A DNA stretch of 64,000 nt, from the NCBI GenBank assembly GCA_963575745.1, contig CAUYUJ010019105.1, positions 51,001-115,000 of the forward strand, read 5' to 3'. This document shows positions 1 to 10,896 of this stretch, piece by piece. This stretch comes from Prorocentrum cordatum. Taxonomy: Eukaryota > Sar > Dinophyceae > Prorocentrales > Prorocentraceae. Position numbers and translations under genes: made by a program. The notes under the pieces are model-generated. The model was not told the DNA's origin, did not search any database, and saw only the letters and a program-made list of their open reading frames with translations. The stretch's first letter is position 1, and each line of letters begins with the position of its first letter.

Positions 1-1160
1 CTCACACGTTTCGTGGCCCCATAGGGAGCTCCACCGAAGGCCCCAGTGGCAGGGTTCGCATGCCTCCCCACCACCCATTTCGGCACACCCCTCACACGTT
101 TCGTGGCCCCATAGGGAGCTCCACCGAAGGCCCCAGTGGCTGGTTCGCATGCCTCCCCACCACCCATTTCGGCACACCCCTCACACGTTTCGTGGCCCCA
201 TAGGGAGCTCCACCGAAGGCCCCAGTGGCAAGGTCCGCATGCCTCCCCACCACCCATTTCGGCACACCCCTCACACGTTTCGTGGCCCCATAGGGAGCTC
301 CACCGAAGGCCCCAGTGGCTGCGTCCGCATGCCTCCCCACACCCATTTCGGCACACCCCTCACACGTTTCGTGGCCCCATAGGGAGCTCCACCGAAGGCC
401 CCAGTGGCAGGGTTCGCATGCCTCCCCACCACCCATTTCGGCACACCCCTCACACGTTTCGTGGCCCCATAGGGAGCTCCACCGAAGGCCCCAGTGGCCT
501 GGTTCGTATGCCTCCCCAACACCCATTTCGGCACATCCCTCACACGTTTCGTGGCCCCATGGGGATTTCCACTGAAGGCCCCAGTGACTGGGTTCGCATG
601 CGCCCCCACACCCATTTCGGCACACCCCTCACACGTTTCGTGGCACCATAGGGAGCTCCACCGAAGGCCCCAGTGGCTGCGTTCGCATGCCGCCCCCACC
701 ACCAATTTCGGCACACCCCTCACACGTTTCGTGGCCCCATAGGGAGCTCCACCGAAGGCCCCAGTGGCAGGGTTCGCATGCCTCCCCACCACCCATTTCG
801 GCACACCCTCACTCGTTTCGTGGCCCCATAGGGAGCTCCACCGAAGGCGTCACGCACCATAGGGCGCTCCACCGAAGGCCCCAGTGGCTGCGTTCGCATG
901 CCGCGCCACACCAATTTCGGCACACCCCTTTCACGTTTCGTGGCCCCACAGGGAACTCCACCGAAGGCCCTTGTGGCTGCGTTCGCATGCCGCCCCCACA
1001 CCAACTTCGGTGCACCCCTCACACGTTTCGTGGCCCCATAGGGAGCTCCACCGAAGGCCCCTGTGGCAACGTTCGCATGCCGCCCCCACACCAATTTCGG
1101 CACACCCCTCAAACGGTTCGTGGCCCCATAGGGAGATCCACCGAAGACGGTACTCACACC
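1..1160. repeat. 90-bp minisatellite, about 13 units, cut by window start
   Basis: Head-to-tail units begin with CTCACACGTTTCGTGGCCCC at about 1, 91, 180, 270, 359, 449, 539, 628, 719, 808, 928, 1018 and 1108. Spacing is 89-91 bp except one 120-bp unit at 808-927 that carries a partial internal duplication. Because units are 89, 90 or 91 bp, no reading frame is kept from unit to unit, so the long open frames on both strands are by-products and not a gene. Each unit holds the palindrome GGAGCTCC. Units from about 640 on drift (CCACACCAATTTCGG replaces CCACCCATTTCGG), the expected pattern at a decaying array edge. Confidence 0.95.
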
Positions 1161-1211
1161 AGCATTACTCACAACTGCATATGGTTGGGTCCTTCGCCGG
1201 GCTAATTGTTT

Positions 1212-1365
1212 TTCTGTTGTTTCCCTTCCTCCTCCTCCTCCTCCTCCTCCTCCTCCTCCTCCTCCTCCTCCTCCTCCTCCTCCTCCTCCTCCTCCTCATC
1301 CCACTCCTCCTCCTCCTCCTCCTCCTCCTCCTCGTCCTCCTCCTCGTCCTCCTCCTCCCCCTGGC
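1212..1365. repeat. (TCC)n microsatellite
   Basis: About 150 bp of almost pure TCC with a few GTCC and CATCC interruptions. Poly-Ser, poly-Leu and poly-Arg frames across it are artefacts. Confidence 0.95.
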
Positions 1366-2211
1366 TACCACGCACACAACACCGAGGCCAAAATCACGGC
1401 ACGCCACAATGCAGCAGACTACTCGTCGGAGTTGTGCTGTTTCTACGTTCGGCGCCTCCTTCGCGCTGCCCTGTTGAACAGGCGCTGTGGCTGCAGGCAG
1501 GTGGATAGACGCTCAACAAATGAGAGCGAAACTGTCCAGAACACGAGTTCAATTTACTCTACAATACCATCAACCCCCTTCACTGGAACCACCATCCAAT
1601 ACAAATCCGCCAAACCTGTCGGCATGTGTGTGGGGGAGGTTGTCCGTTCGAGCCGTCGTCTCCGTCATTCGTTCGTCGTCTCCTCTGTTGCCCCTTTTCC
1701 CTGCGTTCCCCTTGCCCTGGGCCCGTCGCCGTCCCCCCCCCCCCCCATTTCCATCGGTTTTCCTCCTCAAGCGCGCCAGCATTCAGTAACGTCGTAATTG
1801 AGCCGGGGGGGGGGGCGTCCCGGGTCCTGTCCCGGGGGGGGGGGGGGGGCCGTGTCAGATGCGATTCCCCCCCGGGGGGGCCCGGGGCGCAACAAAAACC
1901 TGAGCCGGCCCAACAGTGCCCCAGGAGACTCCCGAGACGGTCCAAAAGAGCCCCGGATCGCCGCGCGATGTGTCCACGACGCCTCGGCGGCCACCAGACG
2001 GCCCAGAAGTCCCGCGCGACGCCCCAGGAGACCTCCACGGGCACCCCCAAGAGAACCCCAAGAGGAAAATTCATCGATATCCCCCGATCGGGGCCAGAAA
2101 GGCGGGAGGGGCGCGGGTGAAAGGCGCGACGCTCCCACAATCGGGGCCCCGAACCCCGGAATCAAAGAACCCGCAAGGCGGGTGCGAGGGAGGTAAGGCG
2201 GGCTGGATATT
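1366..2211. other. No gene seen; G/C homopolymer-rich spacer with a short CCAAGAGG-type stretch
   Basis: No recognisable coding region. Long C runs lie at about 1733-1746 and G runs at about 1804-1850, with more C and G runs near 1866-1884. From about 1908 to 2060 it carries the degenerate CCAAGAGGCC-type repeat found at six other places in this window. Confidence 0.6.
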
Positions 2212-2294
2212 AGGGGGGGGCGTGCGTGTGTACGTGGTGTGTGTGTGTATGTGTGTGTGTGTGTGTGTGTGTTTGTGTTTGTGTGTGTGTGCGT

Positions 2295-2358
<64 letters not shown>

Positions 2359-2520
2359 CTGCGTGGCGCGCGCGCGTGTGCGTGTTTGCGCGCGCGCGCG
2401 TGCGTGCGCGCGCGTGTAATGACTGCGTGCGCGCGCGTGTGTGTGGTGGTGTGTGTGTGTGTGTGCGTGTGTTTTGCGCGCGCGTGCGTGCGCGCCGCGT
2501 GCGCGTGCGCGTGAACGTGC

Positions 2521-2563
<43 letters not shown>

Positions 2564-2855
2564 TGTGTGTTTGTGTGTGCGTGTGCGTATGTGTGTGCGT
2601 GTGTGTTTGCGCGTGCGCGTGTTTGCGTGTTTGCATGTGTGCGTGCGTGCGTGCGTGCGTGCGTACGCGTGTGTGTGTGCGTGTGTGTGTGTGTGTGTTT
2701 GTGCGCATGCGCGTCCGCGCGCGTGTGTGTGTGTGTGTGCGTGTGTGTCTGTGCGTGTGTGTGTGTGTGTCTGTGCGTGTGTGTATGTGTGTGTGTGTGA
2801 ATGTGTGAATGTGTGAATGTGTGAATGTGTGAATGTGTGAATGTGTGTGTATGTA

Positions 2856-2908
<53 letters not shown>

Positions 2909-2945
2909 GTGCGTGCGTGTGTGTTCGTTCGCGTGTTTTGTGCGC
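2212..2945. repeat. (GT)n / (GTGC)n simple repeat block with an octamer array
   Basis: About 730 bp of GT dinucleotide mixed with GTGC, GCGC and GTTT variants. Near 2797-2843 an 8-bp unit, GAATGTGT, is repeated about six times; near 2870-2910 GCGT tetramers dominate. GT and GC alternation of this length is prone to Z-DNA. Six-frame Cys/Val and His/Thr frames here are artefacts. Confidence 0.95.
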
Positions 2946-3389
2946 GCGGGCGCGGGGGGGCAGCGGGCGGGGGGGGGCGTCGGCGGGGGCGGTGGAACGC
3001 GCGCGCAGGCGGCGAGCGTGGAGGAACGCGGAAAAGGGAGGTCGAAGGGGGGGGGGGGGGGGCGGGCGCGTTGGAGGCCCCGCAAACCCGACGCGATGGG
3101 GCGGCGCTTCTGACGAGCGACGCGACCGACGCAAACCCGCCACGACTGTCCAAGAGTTCTTCGCGTCGGGCCGCCAGGGGGGCGAACCTGGGTAACGGCG
3201 GTGACGAACGCGTCTGCGCAGCGGCCCGCAGGGGGGGGGGGGGGATGGGCGAGCGCAGAGGGCGGCGGAATGGGGGCGGGCGAGCCGGTCGGCGAAGAAA
3301 GAAAGAGGCGGGGGGGGGGCGAGGGCCGGAAGAGGGCGGGCGGGCCCGGCGCGCAGGCGCGCCCGACGCAGCGGCAGACTTTTGGCAGG
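2946..3389. other. No gene seen; very GC-rich spacer with poly-G runs
   Basis: Runs of 8-14 G (about 2954, 2971, 3049, 3231, 3311). Frames are open on both strands only because AT-rich stop codons are scarce. Nothing recognisable. Confidence 0.5.
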
Positions 3390-4397
3390 CGCGGCGCAGA
3401 TCGGAGCGCGGGATGGAGGTCGGCCAAGGGGGGGGCGCAAGGCGCCGCGCCAGCTGCGCGCGCGGCAGCTGGCCGCTTCGCGCGCGCGCTCAGTCGGCGC
3501 CGCCCGCGAGCGGCCCGGGCGCCGCGCCCGCTGGATGCACCTGCGGAAGGCCTCGCGGTCGTTCGGGCCGACTGCTGCATGGGACTCGCCGCTCTCCCAG
3601 CCACGCCTGGCGACGTCGTCCTTCAGGTGAGCGAGGGCGGGCGCCTCTTTGGTCCGGGCGCGCGCGAAGAACGCGCCGGCTACGCGCCTCTTTGGCCCGG
3701 GCGCCTCTTTGGTCCGGGCGGGCGGGCGCGCGCGAAGAACGCGCGGGCGGGCGCCCCCCCCCCCCCCTCCGCGGGGCCGCGGCGCCCCCCCCTGCGCCGC
3801 TGCGGGCGCCGCTGCCGCCTCAGCGGGCACCGCGGCTGGCGCTTCGGCGGCGGCCTGCGCTGGCGCCCAAGCGGGCGCCGACGCGGCGGGCGCCGCGCCG
3901 CGCCCCCTCGCCGCTTCGGCAGGCCGCCCCGCGCCCTCGGCGGCGGCCTGGTCTGGTCCGCCGCGGGCGCCGCGCCGTTCTGCTTCTTGAGCCCCCTTGG
4001 CTTTCTTGGCGTTGGGCGGCCCCGCCGCGGGCATCGGCGCGCCCGCGTCGGCCTCCTCCCCGTCGCCCGACGCCCCCCCCCCCCGCGCCGCGGGAAGCGG
4101 CAGCAGCACCCCCAGGGATTCCTCCTGCTCGTCGGGCGCTGGGAGGGGCACCAGGTCGCTCTGCGCGAAGAAGAAAGACTCGTCGTAAAGGTCGGCGACT
4201 AGCAGCGGCATGGCGTCCGCCGCCACTGCGTTCGCAACCGCCCCGGCATCGGAGATCTCTGTCACGCCAGCGCCGCAACCCTTGGGCTCCGCGCGCGAAG
4301 GGAACTCGACGAATGCGTGGTTGACGGCCATATTCATGATCTCGCCGAGCTTGGCGTCGTCCTCGGGCGTGCTCGCCGCGCGGGCGGACTCGGCGAC
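3390..4397 (-). CDS. Candidate protein-coding segment, unknown product
   Basis: I do not recognise the protein. One minus-strand frame stays open here and its first 130 codons have mixed, protein-like composition (peptides such as NMAVNHAFVEFPSR and ADLYDESFFFAQSDLVPLP), unlike the repeat-driven frames around it. Later it becomes Ala/Pro/Arg-rich, with a repeated GAFFARARTKEAP-like motif near 3640-3740. The proposed left edge follows a pyrimidine-rich tract ending in CAG (minus strand, 4398-4410), which resembles a splice acceptor. No donor or start codon is clear. The same frame continues far downstream into GT and CA repeat, which cannot be coding in the usual sense. It could be one or more host exons, or just a GC-rich open frame; transcript data would decide. 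Confidence 0.3.
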
Positions 4398-4917
4398 CTG
4401 CGGGGGGATGGAAAGGAGGGGTGCCGATGTGCCTGGCGGCGGGCTCCGTCCGACCGAGCTGCCCCTTGCTCCCGCTGAACTCCCGCCGTGGCTTCCGCCG
4501 ACCTTTCCGCCGACCCGCCCGCCCGCCCACTCGGGCGAGGAGTAAGGGTGCACAGCAGGCCTATCTATGGCACCATGGAGGCCTGGGTTCGGCCGATGGC
4601 CTCGGGCGCCTGCCTGTGCGCCCAGGCGTCTGCTCAGGGAACGGGAGGGGGGCGTGCCGAGGTGCCCGTGCGATTGCCAGTGCGTTCTGGGCCGACTGAA
4701 GTTTGTGGATTGGCAGTCGAGACGGGGCCAGAGACCTGGGCAGAGTGCGCGTCCACTTTCTGCATCAGCTGCGTGCGCCTCCCTTCTCTGCTCATCCTGC
4801 GTAGGCCATGGGGCCAGCCAGAGCGCTATTCTAGGCCAGCTCCGCATCTACCTCTTGTGCGGCAGGGCTCCGCCCTCCCCCCCGTGGGGGGCATGTCAGC
4901 GTTCTCGCCCAAACTCG
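4398..4917. other. No gene seen; unique spacer
   Basis: About 500 bp of mixed, non-repetitive sequence between the candidate exon and the CCAAGAGG array. Frames are open on both strands but have no recognisable domain. Confidence 0.4.
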
Positions 4918-5185
4918 CCCGATGACGGCCCAAGAGGCCTCCAGGAGGGACCCACAACGGCCCGAGAGGGCCCCAAGACGGTCCAAGACGCCTCCGAGAC
5001 GGCCCGAAAGGCCGCCAAGGTGCCCAGAAGAGGGACCATAATCATATTTCAAGCCCTCGGCCCCAGGGAAGCTCCCGAGAGGCCCCCAAGGGGCCCCAAG
5101 AGGCGCCCAAGAGGCCCCCAGTAAGGCCCAAAACGCTCCAGGAGGCTTCCAAGAGGTCCCCAAGAGGCTCTCAAGAGCCCCCTGA
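4918..5185. repeat. Degenerate CCAAGAGGCC array (copy 2)
   Basis: Imperfect tandem units of 9-12 bp around CCAAGAGGCCC or CCAAGACGGCC. The same degenerate unit is found at about 1908-2060, 6745-7205, 30700-30845, 38500-39270, 48600-48930 and 53645-53840. On the minus strand it translates as Trp/Gly/Leu-rich peptide (LGASWGPLG type), which is a by-product. Confidence 0.8.
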
Positions 5186-6744
5186 ACTGTTCCCCTGGAA
5201 GGCCCTCCTGCTCTTCCTCCTCCTCCTCTTCCTCCTCGTCCTCGTCGTCTTCAGGGTCGGCGGCACCGGCCGCGAAGCCTTCGCATTCTGAAGCATGGGC
5301 CGCCGACCCCGACTAGTAGGAGGTGAGAGATCGTGCGAGATATTTGGCTGTCCATCTGCCCCATTCCCCCTCTCCTGGAGTCGAGAATTCCGTCCCCTGG
5401 CATCGTTGGGGTACGAGCCCCCCAGTGCACCTCCGGGACATCGGAGCCTCCGAATCCACCCTCCGCAGCCGCCAGGATGCCCCAAGAGCCTTCGAATATG
5501 ACTCTGGCTCCACAGTGGCTCCACCACGCCACACGCCAGAGAGGCCTCAAGAACACCAAAGATGGCATCAAGACGCTCCCATTCGCCCAAAGGTGGCCCC
5601 AAGAGAGAGTCACCCGATTGCTGTTCCCCAGTTGTTTGTCAAGGTATTGTAGCGTTCTCCCATATCCTTGCTTCTGAAAACGGAAGACAGCCCGACAGGC
5701 ACCTCATGCTGGCCCAAGGCGGCACACGAGGCCCGGGACGGCCCAAGAGTTCCCCAATCCAAGGGCCTCGCAGCCACCTTCGCTGACCGCTGGCCTCACG
5801 GAACGCGGCGGCGCCTCGGGGCAGAGTGCCCCTCGCCCTGCCGCGCTCCTGCCTCCCGCCCCCCACTGCCCGTGCCGCCTGCCCCTGCGCCCTGCCCCTT
5901 CCCCCTCCTGCCCCTTGCCCCCCCCCCCGCCGCGGCAAACCCCCCGCCCCCTGCTCGCCGCCGCACCCTGCCCCAACTGCTGCCGCTTGCTGCCGCCGCT
6001 GCCGCCGCTGCAGCCGCCGCGGCAGCCGCCGCATCCGCTCCAACCGCCGCGGCGACCCCCGCAGCCGCCGCCGCCGCCGCCGCGGCCTCGAGCGCTGGTG
6101 CTCCAGGTCGCCGAGCTGTCGCCTGCAGGACTCGGCCGCGGCCTCCAGCGCCGCCGCCTCGCGCTCGGCACGGCCCGCCCTGTCCTCGGGAGGTCGTCGT
6201 CGTCGTCGGCGTCGGCGTCGTCGACGTCGTCGTCACCGTCCGTCGTCGACGACGTCGTCAGTCATCACCGTCGCCGTCGCAGTCGTCGACGACGTCGTCA
6301 GTCGTCCATCGTTGTCGTCGCCGCCGCCGATATCGTCGTGGTCGACGTCAGCGGGAGGAGAGGAAGGGGGTGTCCTGCAGAGGGGGGATGAGGGGAGGAT
6401 GGGGAGGAGCAGGGAAGAAGGATGCTCAGCAGCAGCAAGACACTGGACACTGGACGCTGCGGCGCGGCTGTTCGTCCCGCGGGACGGCCCGACGAGGGGC
6501 TACGCGGTGGCGCCTCGGCGCTGGCATATTTTACCGATATACATACATATACACATATATATATGCGCCGCTGGGCACGGAGTGGGCGTGTCCTGAGGTC
6601 CTTTGCCCAATCCCCGGAACCTCAGTCCTCACTCCTGAGGGGTCTTCAAGAGGCACGGAGCCGAAATTGCCAAATCCGCTGGGGCTTTTCGCATGGCCCC
6701 TCGGGTTCCAAGCGTCTTCTAGCCTGACTTTTTCGGTCCCAAGA
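5186..6744. other. No gene seen; mixed unique and simple-repeat DNA
   Basis: 5200-5255 is TCC/GTC-rich. 5290-5660 is unique sequence with no recognisable gene. 5800-6110 is C-rich with CCG repeats. 6190-6345 is CGTCGT-type repeat. 6530-6565 is a short TATACATA-type tract, conspicuous in this GC-rich setting. Confidence 0.5.
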
Positions 6745-7205
6745 GGGCCCCAAGACGGGCCACGCGGGGTCCAAGATGCCGCCAACCGCCAAGACGGTCC
6801 AAGAGGGCCCCGAGTCGCCCAAGAGGCCTCCAAGACGCCCCAAGAGGCCTCCAAGAGGCTTACCAAGATGGCCCCAAGAGGCAAAACCATTGATATTCCC
6901 ATCCCAAGACGGCCCAAGAGGTCTTCAAAGGCTCCCAAGAGGGTCCCAACCAAGACGGCCTAACAGGGCCCCAAAACGACCCTAGAGGCGGCCAAGACAG
7001 CACAACAGATCCCAAAGACGGCCCCAAGAGGGGAAACACGAGCCGACAATTCCAGCCTTCCGTCAGAAGAGGCCCCCAGGAGTCCCCGAGAGGCCTCCAA
7101 GACGCCCCAAGATGCCTCCAAGAGGCTCCAAGAGGCCCAAAAGAGGCCCCCAGACGGCTCCCAAGACTCCAAAAGGCCCCCGTGAGGCCTCCCACGATAT
7201 CCCAA
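6745..7205. repeat. Degenerate CCAAGAGGCC array (copy 3)
   Basis: About 460 bp of the same 9-12 bp degenerate unit. A more unique insert (ACCATTGATATTCCCATCCC, about 6887-6906) resembles the spacer AAATCGTTGATTTTACTGAGG near 38733, so the array has a higher-order structure that includes such spacers. Confidence 0.8.
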
Positions 7206-7279
7206 CACAAATCCAGGAGGCCTATAACTCACAATCCAGGCACGGTGGCGGGACTTGCCGTAGGCAGCTGCAAGTAGGC

Positions 7280-7375
7280 GGTGTGTGTATATATCTAAAT
7301 ATGCTTATAGACACAACTATGTTTACGTATCTATCCACATATATATATATACACACTTTTTTTGTATGCACATGT
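7280..7375. repeat. AT-rich tract
   Basis: TATATA-rich tract of about 95 bp (TATATATCTAAATATGC, CACATATATATATATACACAC). No gene. It contrasts sharply with the surrounding GC-rich DNA. Confidence 0.7.
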
Positions 7376-7437
7376 ATTCAGTTATAGATTTCCCCGACAG
7401 TGCTTGCACTTAAGGGGTTATTGCTTGCGACCCAAGG

Positions 7438-7640
7438 ATCTGGGCCTGATTGCCGTTTCCGCCGTCCTGTGGTGGCCCTGTCGCCGCCAGTCGCCACCCC
7501 TCGTCTGGGCCTGATTGCCGCTTCGCCCGCCATGTTGTGACCCTGTCGCCGCCCGTCGCCGCCCTCGTCTGGGACTGATTGCCCGTTCCGACGGCATGTG
7601 GTGGCCCCGTCGCCGCCCGTCGCCGCCCCTCGTGCGCTAA
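7438..7640. repeat. 66-bp tandem repeat, three units
   Basis: Three units begin with TGGGCCTGATTGCC or a close variant (about 7440, 7506, 7570) and end in GTCGCCGCCC..TCGT. Unit length is about 65 bp. Confidence 0.75.
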
Positions 7641-8470
7641 ACATAGGTTCCACCACATAGGTTGCGTCACATAGATTGCACCACATGGATTGCAACACAT
7701 GTATTGCTGAACACATCTTAGCACAAACAGTCGGATTCGATTGGACAGGACACGCGAGAGGACACAAGACCCTTCCGAGGGTCACGTCGCCACAGGAATG
7801 CAAGAGGCATGGATCGCGAGACACAAGACACGACGGTACCCTCGCTTTGGCAGGGTCGACCTACTTATCAGGGCCGACTGTAGATTCAACCCCAGATTTT
7901 ACAAAACATAGTTTGCATCAATTAGCGTACATAATGAAGCTCTCATCACACATGTTGCACGGCATAGATTTCAACACTACGTATAGCTCACACCGCATAG
8001 GACCCAGATTGCACCATATAGATTGCGGCACATACAGTGCACCACATAGTATTGCACCACACATTTTGCTTCGCATAGGTTGCACCACATAGCATGTACC
8101 AATATTGCACCAAACAGAATGCACCATTCATATTGCGCCACACAGATTGAATTTCATAGATTGCTTAGCATCGGCCCTCCACGCAGAGCAGACAACCTAC
8201 ATTGCATCGCATATATGGCATCACATAACTTGCAACACATAGCTTGCACCGCATAGCTGCATCACATAGCTTGCACCACGTAGTTTGCACCACTCTGGTT
8301 GCACCACATATACTGCTTTCCATAATCTGGACCACATAGCTGACACCAATATTGCACCACAAAGGTTGCATCACATGGACTGCATCACAGATATTGCACC
8401 ACACAGCTTATACCACATACATTGTACCACATAGATTGCAACACAACGGCTGCAACGCAGAGTAAGCTAG
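7641..8470. repeat. Degenerate TTGCACCACATAG array, interrupted
   Basis: About 670 bp of degenerate 13-17 bp units around TTGCACCACATAG, split by a T3-type inverted-repeat element at 7727-7881. The units contain few G on this strand and are much more AT-rich than the flanks. No reading frame is maintained. Confidence 0.8.
7727..7881. mobile_element. T3 family, copy 1 (155-bp short inverted-repeat element)
   Basis: Starts ACAGTCGG and ends CCGACTGT, an 8-bp perfect terminal inverted repeat. The body is closely matched by 47507-47662 (155 versus 156 bp, shared GGACAGGACACGCGAGAGGA, GGCAGGGTCGACCTACT). It sits inside the CACATAG array and so inserted after that array formed. No clear target duplication was seen. 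Non-autonomous: no coding capacity. Confidence 0.7.
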
Positions 8471-8489
8471 AACACAACGTTTGGTGTCC

Positions 8490-8580
8490 ACGATGGCACA
8501 CACACGCAAACACACGCACGCACCTACCCACACACGCATGCGCACGCTAGCAAACACGCACGCACGGACGCAAATGAACA
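8490..8580. repeat. CACA/CGCA simple repeat
   Basis: Alternating ACAC, CGCA and AACA units over about 90 bp. Confidence 0.8.
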
Positions 8581-9078
8581 TGTAATCATTCCCCATGTGA
8601 CAGATTACGTAAATGCACATGCTTAGATGTAATTACGTATGCATGTACATGTTTTCAAGTTCTAGATGGACGAACACATGTGCAACACACCTGCAGATGT
8701 GTACGTACATGTACTGTACACATGCCGCATGTGTATACGATAGAGTGATGAGGAGGAGTCCTGCTCTTTTCCGTCGCCCTGGGTTCAGACTGGCGGATGA
8801 TGTCCCACTCCTCCACCTCACTCCGTGTTCCTCCTCCCCTTCCTCTTCATCCTCGTTCTCCCTCTACGCTGCCCCGTCTCCTCCGGCGCCTCCTCATCGT
8901 CCTTCCCTGCCTCCTCCTCCTCCTCCTCCTCCTCAGGACGAGGACGGCTAGGGCAACGAGCAGCGGCAGCGGGCGACGAGGGTCGGCGGCGTCCTCCTCG
9001 GCGGAACTCTCGCCAGACAGCGCCCGCAGCTGCCCCTGCAGCTCCTCGGCCATGGCGGGGGGGAGGGGGGGACGGGGA
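8581..9078. other. No gene seen; spacer with a TCC tract
   Basis: 8600-8760 is a relatively AT-balanced unique stretch. 8812-8942 is TCC-rich. 8943-9078 is GC-rich without a recognisable gene. Confidence 0.45.
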
Positions 9079-9210
9079 TTGCCATCGCTCGGACGTTCAT
9101 TCCCTGTGCATTTTTCGGTTTCGTGCGTGTTTTTGATTGCTCGATGATTCAGGATGCTCCTCCAGGGTTCTCACCGAGAAACAAAAATGCACACGTCCGA
9201 GCGATGCCAA
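9079..9210. mobile_element. T4 family, copy 1 (hairpin element with 14-bp perfect TIRs)
   Basis: CATCGCTCGGACGT at 9083-9096 is the exact reverse complement of ACGTCCGAGCGATG at 9193-9206. The pairing extends one or two bases outward with one mismatch, and inward again as GTGCATTTTT on the left and AAAAATGCAC on the right after a 9-nt bulge, so the whole 124-bp unit can fold. A second copy of exactly the same length lies at 55286-55409. No coding capacity. The flanks are G-rich repeat, so a target duplication cannot be judged. Confidence 0.85.
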
Positions 9211-9454
9211 GGGGAGGGAGGGGGGAGGGAGAGGAGGGCGGAGGAACAAAAAGCGAGCGAAGAGTGTGGGTGATGAGGCGGGAGGCCCTGGGTGGAGGGA
9301 GGCGTTTCCCTCTCTCTGCGGTGCCAGATCCTGTAGGCCCCGTCTGGAGAACAAGGAGAAGGATGAGGAGGTAGAAGACGGGACTAGTGAAGTAAGGGAG
9401 TGTGGGAGGGAAGAAGGGGTGGGAGGATAGGACGATGATAAACATGTGGGGAAG
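9211..9454. other. No gene seen; purine-rich spacer
   Basis: G/A-rich DNA with GGA-type interruptions between the T4 element and the GAT repeat. Nothing recognisable. Confidence 0.5.
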
Positions 9455-9486
9455 TATGATGGCGATGATGTTGCTAATGATGATAT

Positions 9487-9537
<51 letters not shown>

Positions 9538-9575
9538 CGATGATGATGCTGATGATAATGATGACGACGACAAGG
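9455..9575. repeat. (GAT)n microsatellite
   Basis: About 120 bp of GATGAT with a few GAC and GCT interruptions; translates as poly-Asp, poly-Met or poly-His depending on frame. Confidence 0.95.
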
Positions 9576-10417
9576 GGAGTAGGAGGGAGAAGCAGGAAGG
9601 AGAAGGACAGAAGAGACGAGAGGGAGGAGGGAGGACAAGGGGCGCGAAAGGGATGATAACTGCTGATGATGAGGAAGAAGCTGGTCTGAGCTGAGAGAGA
9701 CGAGGACAAGTGGCAGGATGACGGGGATGACCACCTCCTCAATGTCCACTTACGCTTCAGAAATATCGCCGGTGATCCTTGGGGCGATGCTCCAGGGGTC
9801 ACCTGGCCACAATTCGATCCACCAACCCGGGGCCTGCTGGCCCTGGAGGAGGGCTACGATCGATGGCTCTCGCTTGCCAGCAGGAGCAGGAACGACCTCC
9901 GCCACCTTCCTGCACTCTTCCTCCTCTGGAGGCCTCCAAATTGGGGTCCGAAGTGTAATGGGGTCGGAGGACGGCGCCGCATCGGCGATGCGCGTCGATG
10001 TCGGCGATGCATCGCCGCGGCCGGCCTGGTGACATCCGGGCTCCGCATCGGGCCGCACCGCGGATGCCCCGGGGCCGAGCGGCGCGATCGTCCGACCCCA
10101 TCTGCTCGGACCCCATCGCCCGCTGAGCCTCATGTTGCTCCCATCGTATCTAAGGACCACGACCCAAGAATCATTCCGAGCTCCCAGAAAAAGTGTCCCG
10201 AAAGAGAGAGTCGAAACAGTGTCTCCCGAGGCCCGACACGTGAAAACCCTCGGCCCTCGAGTTTGGGGGTGCGCTCGACACTCTTTCTGGCGATCAAGGC
10301 TGAAGTAGGTTGGAACATCATAAGCTGAGCCCAGTCCTCCACCCCCGCGTCGTCGCTCCTCCGTCCACGCCTCCTCCTTGCCTCCGCTCTCGCCACCTCT
10401 GCGCGTGCTTCTACCCT
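9576..10417. other. No gene recognised; unique spacer
   Basis: 9700-10330 is unique, mixed sequence with open frames on both strands but no domain I can name. It may contain an exon, but nothing in the sequence decides strand or frame. Confidence 0.35.
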
Positions 10418-10583
10418 GAAGGGGCCCAAGGACACACAAATAAATACACACAAATAAAACGATTCCCCATCTTGTCCCATCTTCGGGGGGTTTTCGTCTT
10501 CCCCCCCCCCCACTTCCCATAGTTTCCCATATGTTCGGGGGAATCGACGATGAATTGTGTCTGTGTGTTTCTTTCCCTCCTGA
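10418..10583 (+). mobile_element. P family, copy 1 (about 165-bp palindromic element)
   Basis: Begins GAAGGGGCCC, then ACACACAAATAAATACACAC; ends GGGGGAATCGACGATGAATT followed by GTGTCTGTGTG and CCTCCTGA. The right half is an imperfect reverse complement of the left half (ATTCCCC against GGGGAAT; ACACACAAAT against GTGTGTTT), so the unit can fold on itself. Related copies lie at 10897, 20477, 23390, 47052 (split) and 54269, all in the same orientation. Confidence 0.85.
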
Positions 10584-10896
10584 CACCCCCCCACCCCTCT
10601 CCTCCGCGAGCCAGTCCCCATCTGCCCCATCGGATGAGGCACGGGCGGTGGCGGAGGAAGGCGTGGCGGAGGAGGATGAGAAGAAGGGCGAACAGGGAGG
10701 CGATGACCGAGAGGGCGAGGACGAGGAGGAGGAGGAGTGAGGATGACGCCACGAGCGGGTGTGCGCTCGGCGGCCTGGCTAAGAAAAAAAAAGGAGAGCG
10801 AGGAGGACGACGCCCTCGCCTGTTGCTCCGTCCTCTCCCCCGCCCTCTGCTCCCCCTTCTGGTTTCCTTCCGTCCCCGTGGCCTTCGGACCATCAC
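10584..10896. other. No gene seen; spacer between two P copies
   Basis: About 310 bp of GC-rich sequence with GGA and TCC tracts. The two P copies on either side are 479 bp apart start to start. Confidence 0.5.

Noticed and set aside
1-1160. A CRISPR-like array
   Set aside because: Units are contiguous with no variable spacers between short repeats.
1767-4847. A 1,026-codon minus-strand open frame
   Set aside because: Most of it crosses GT/CA simple repeat and poly-G/C runs, where stops are rare by composition. Only the 3390-4397 part looks protein-like and is reported separately.
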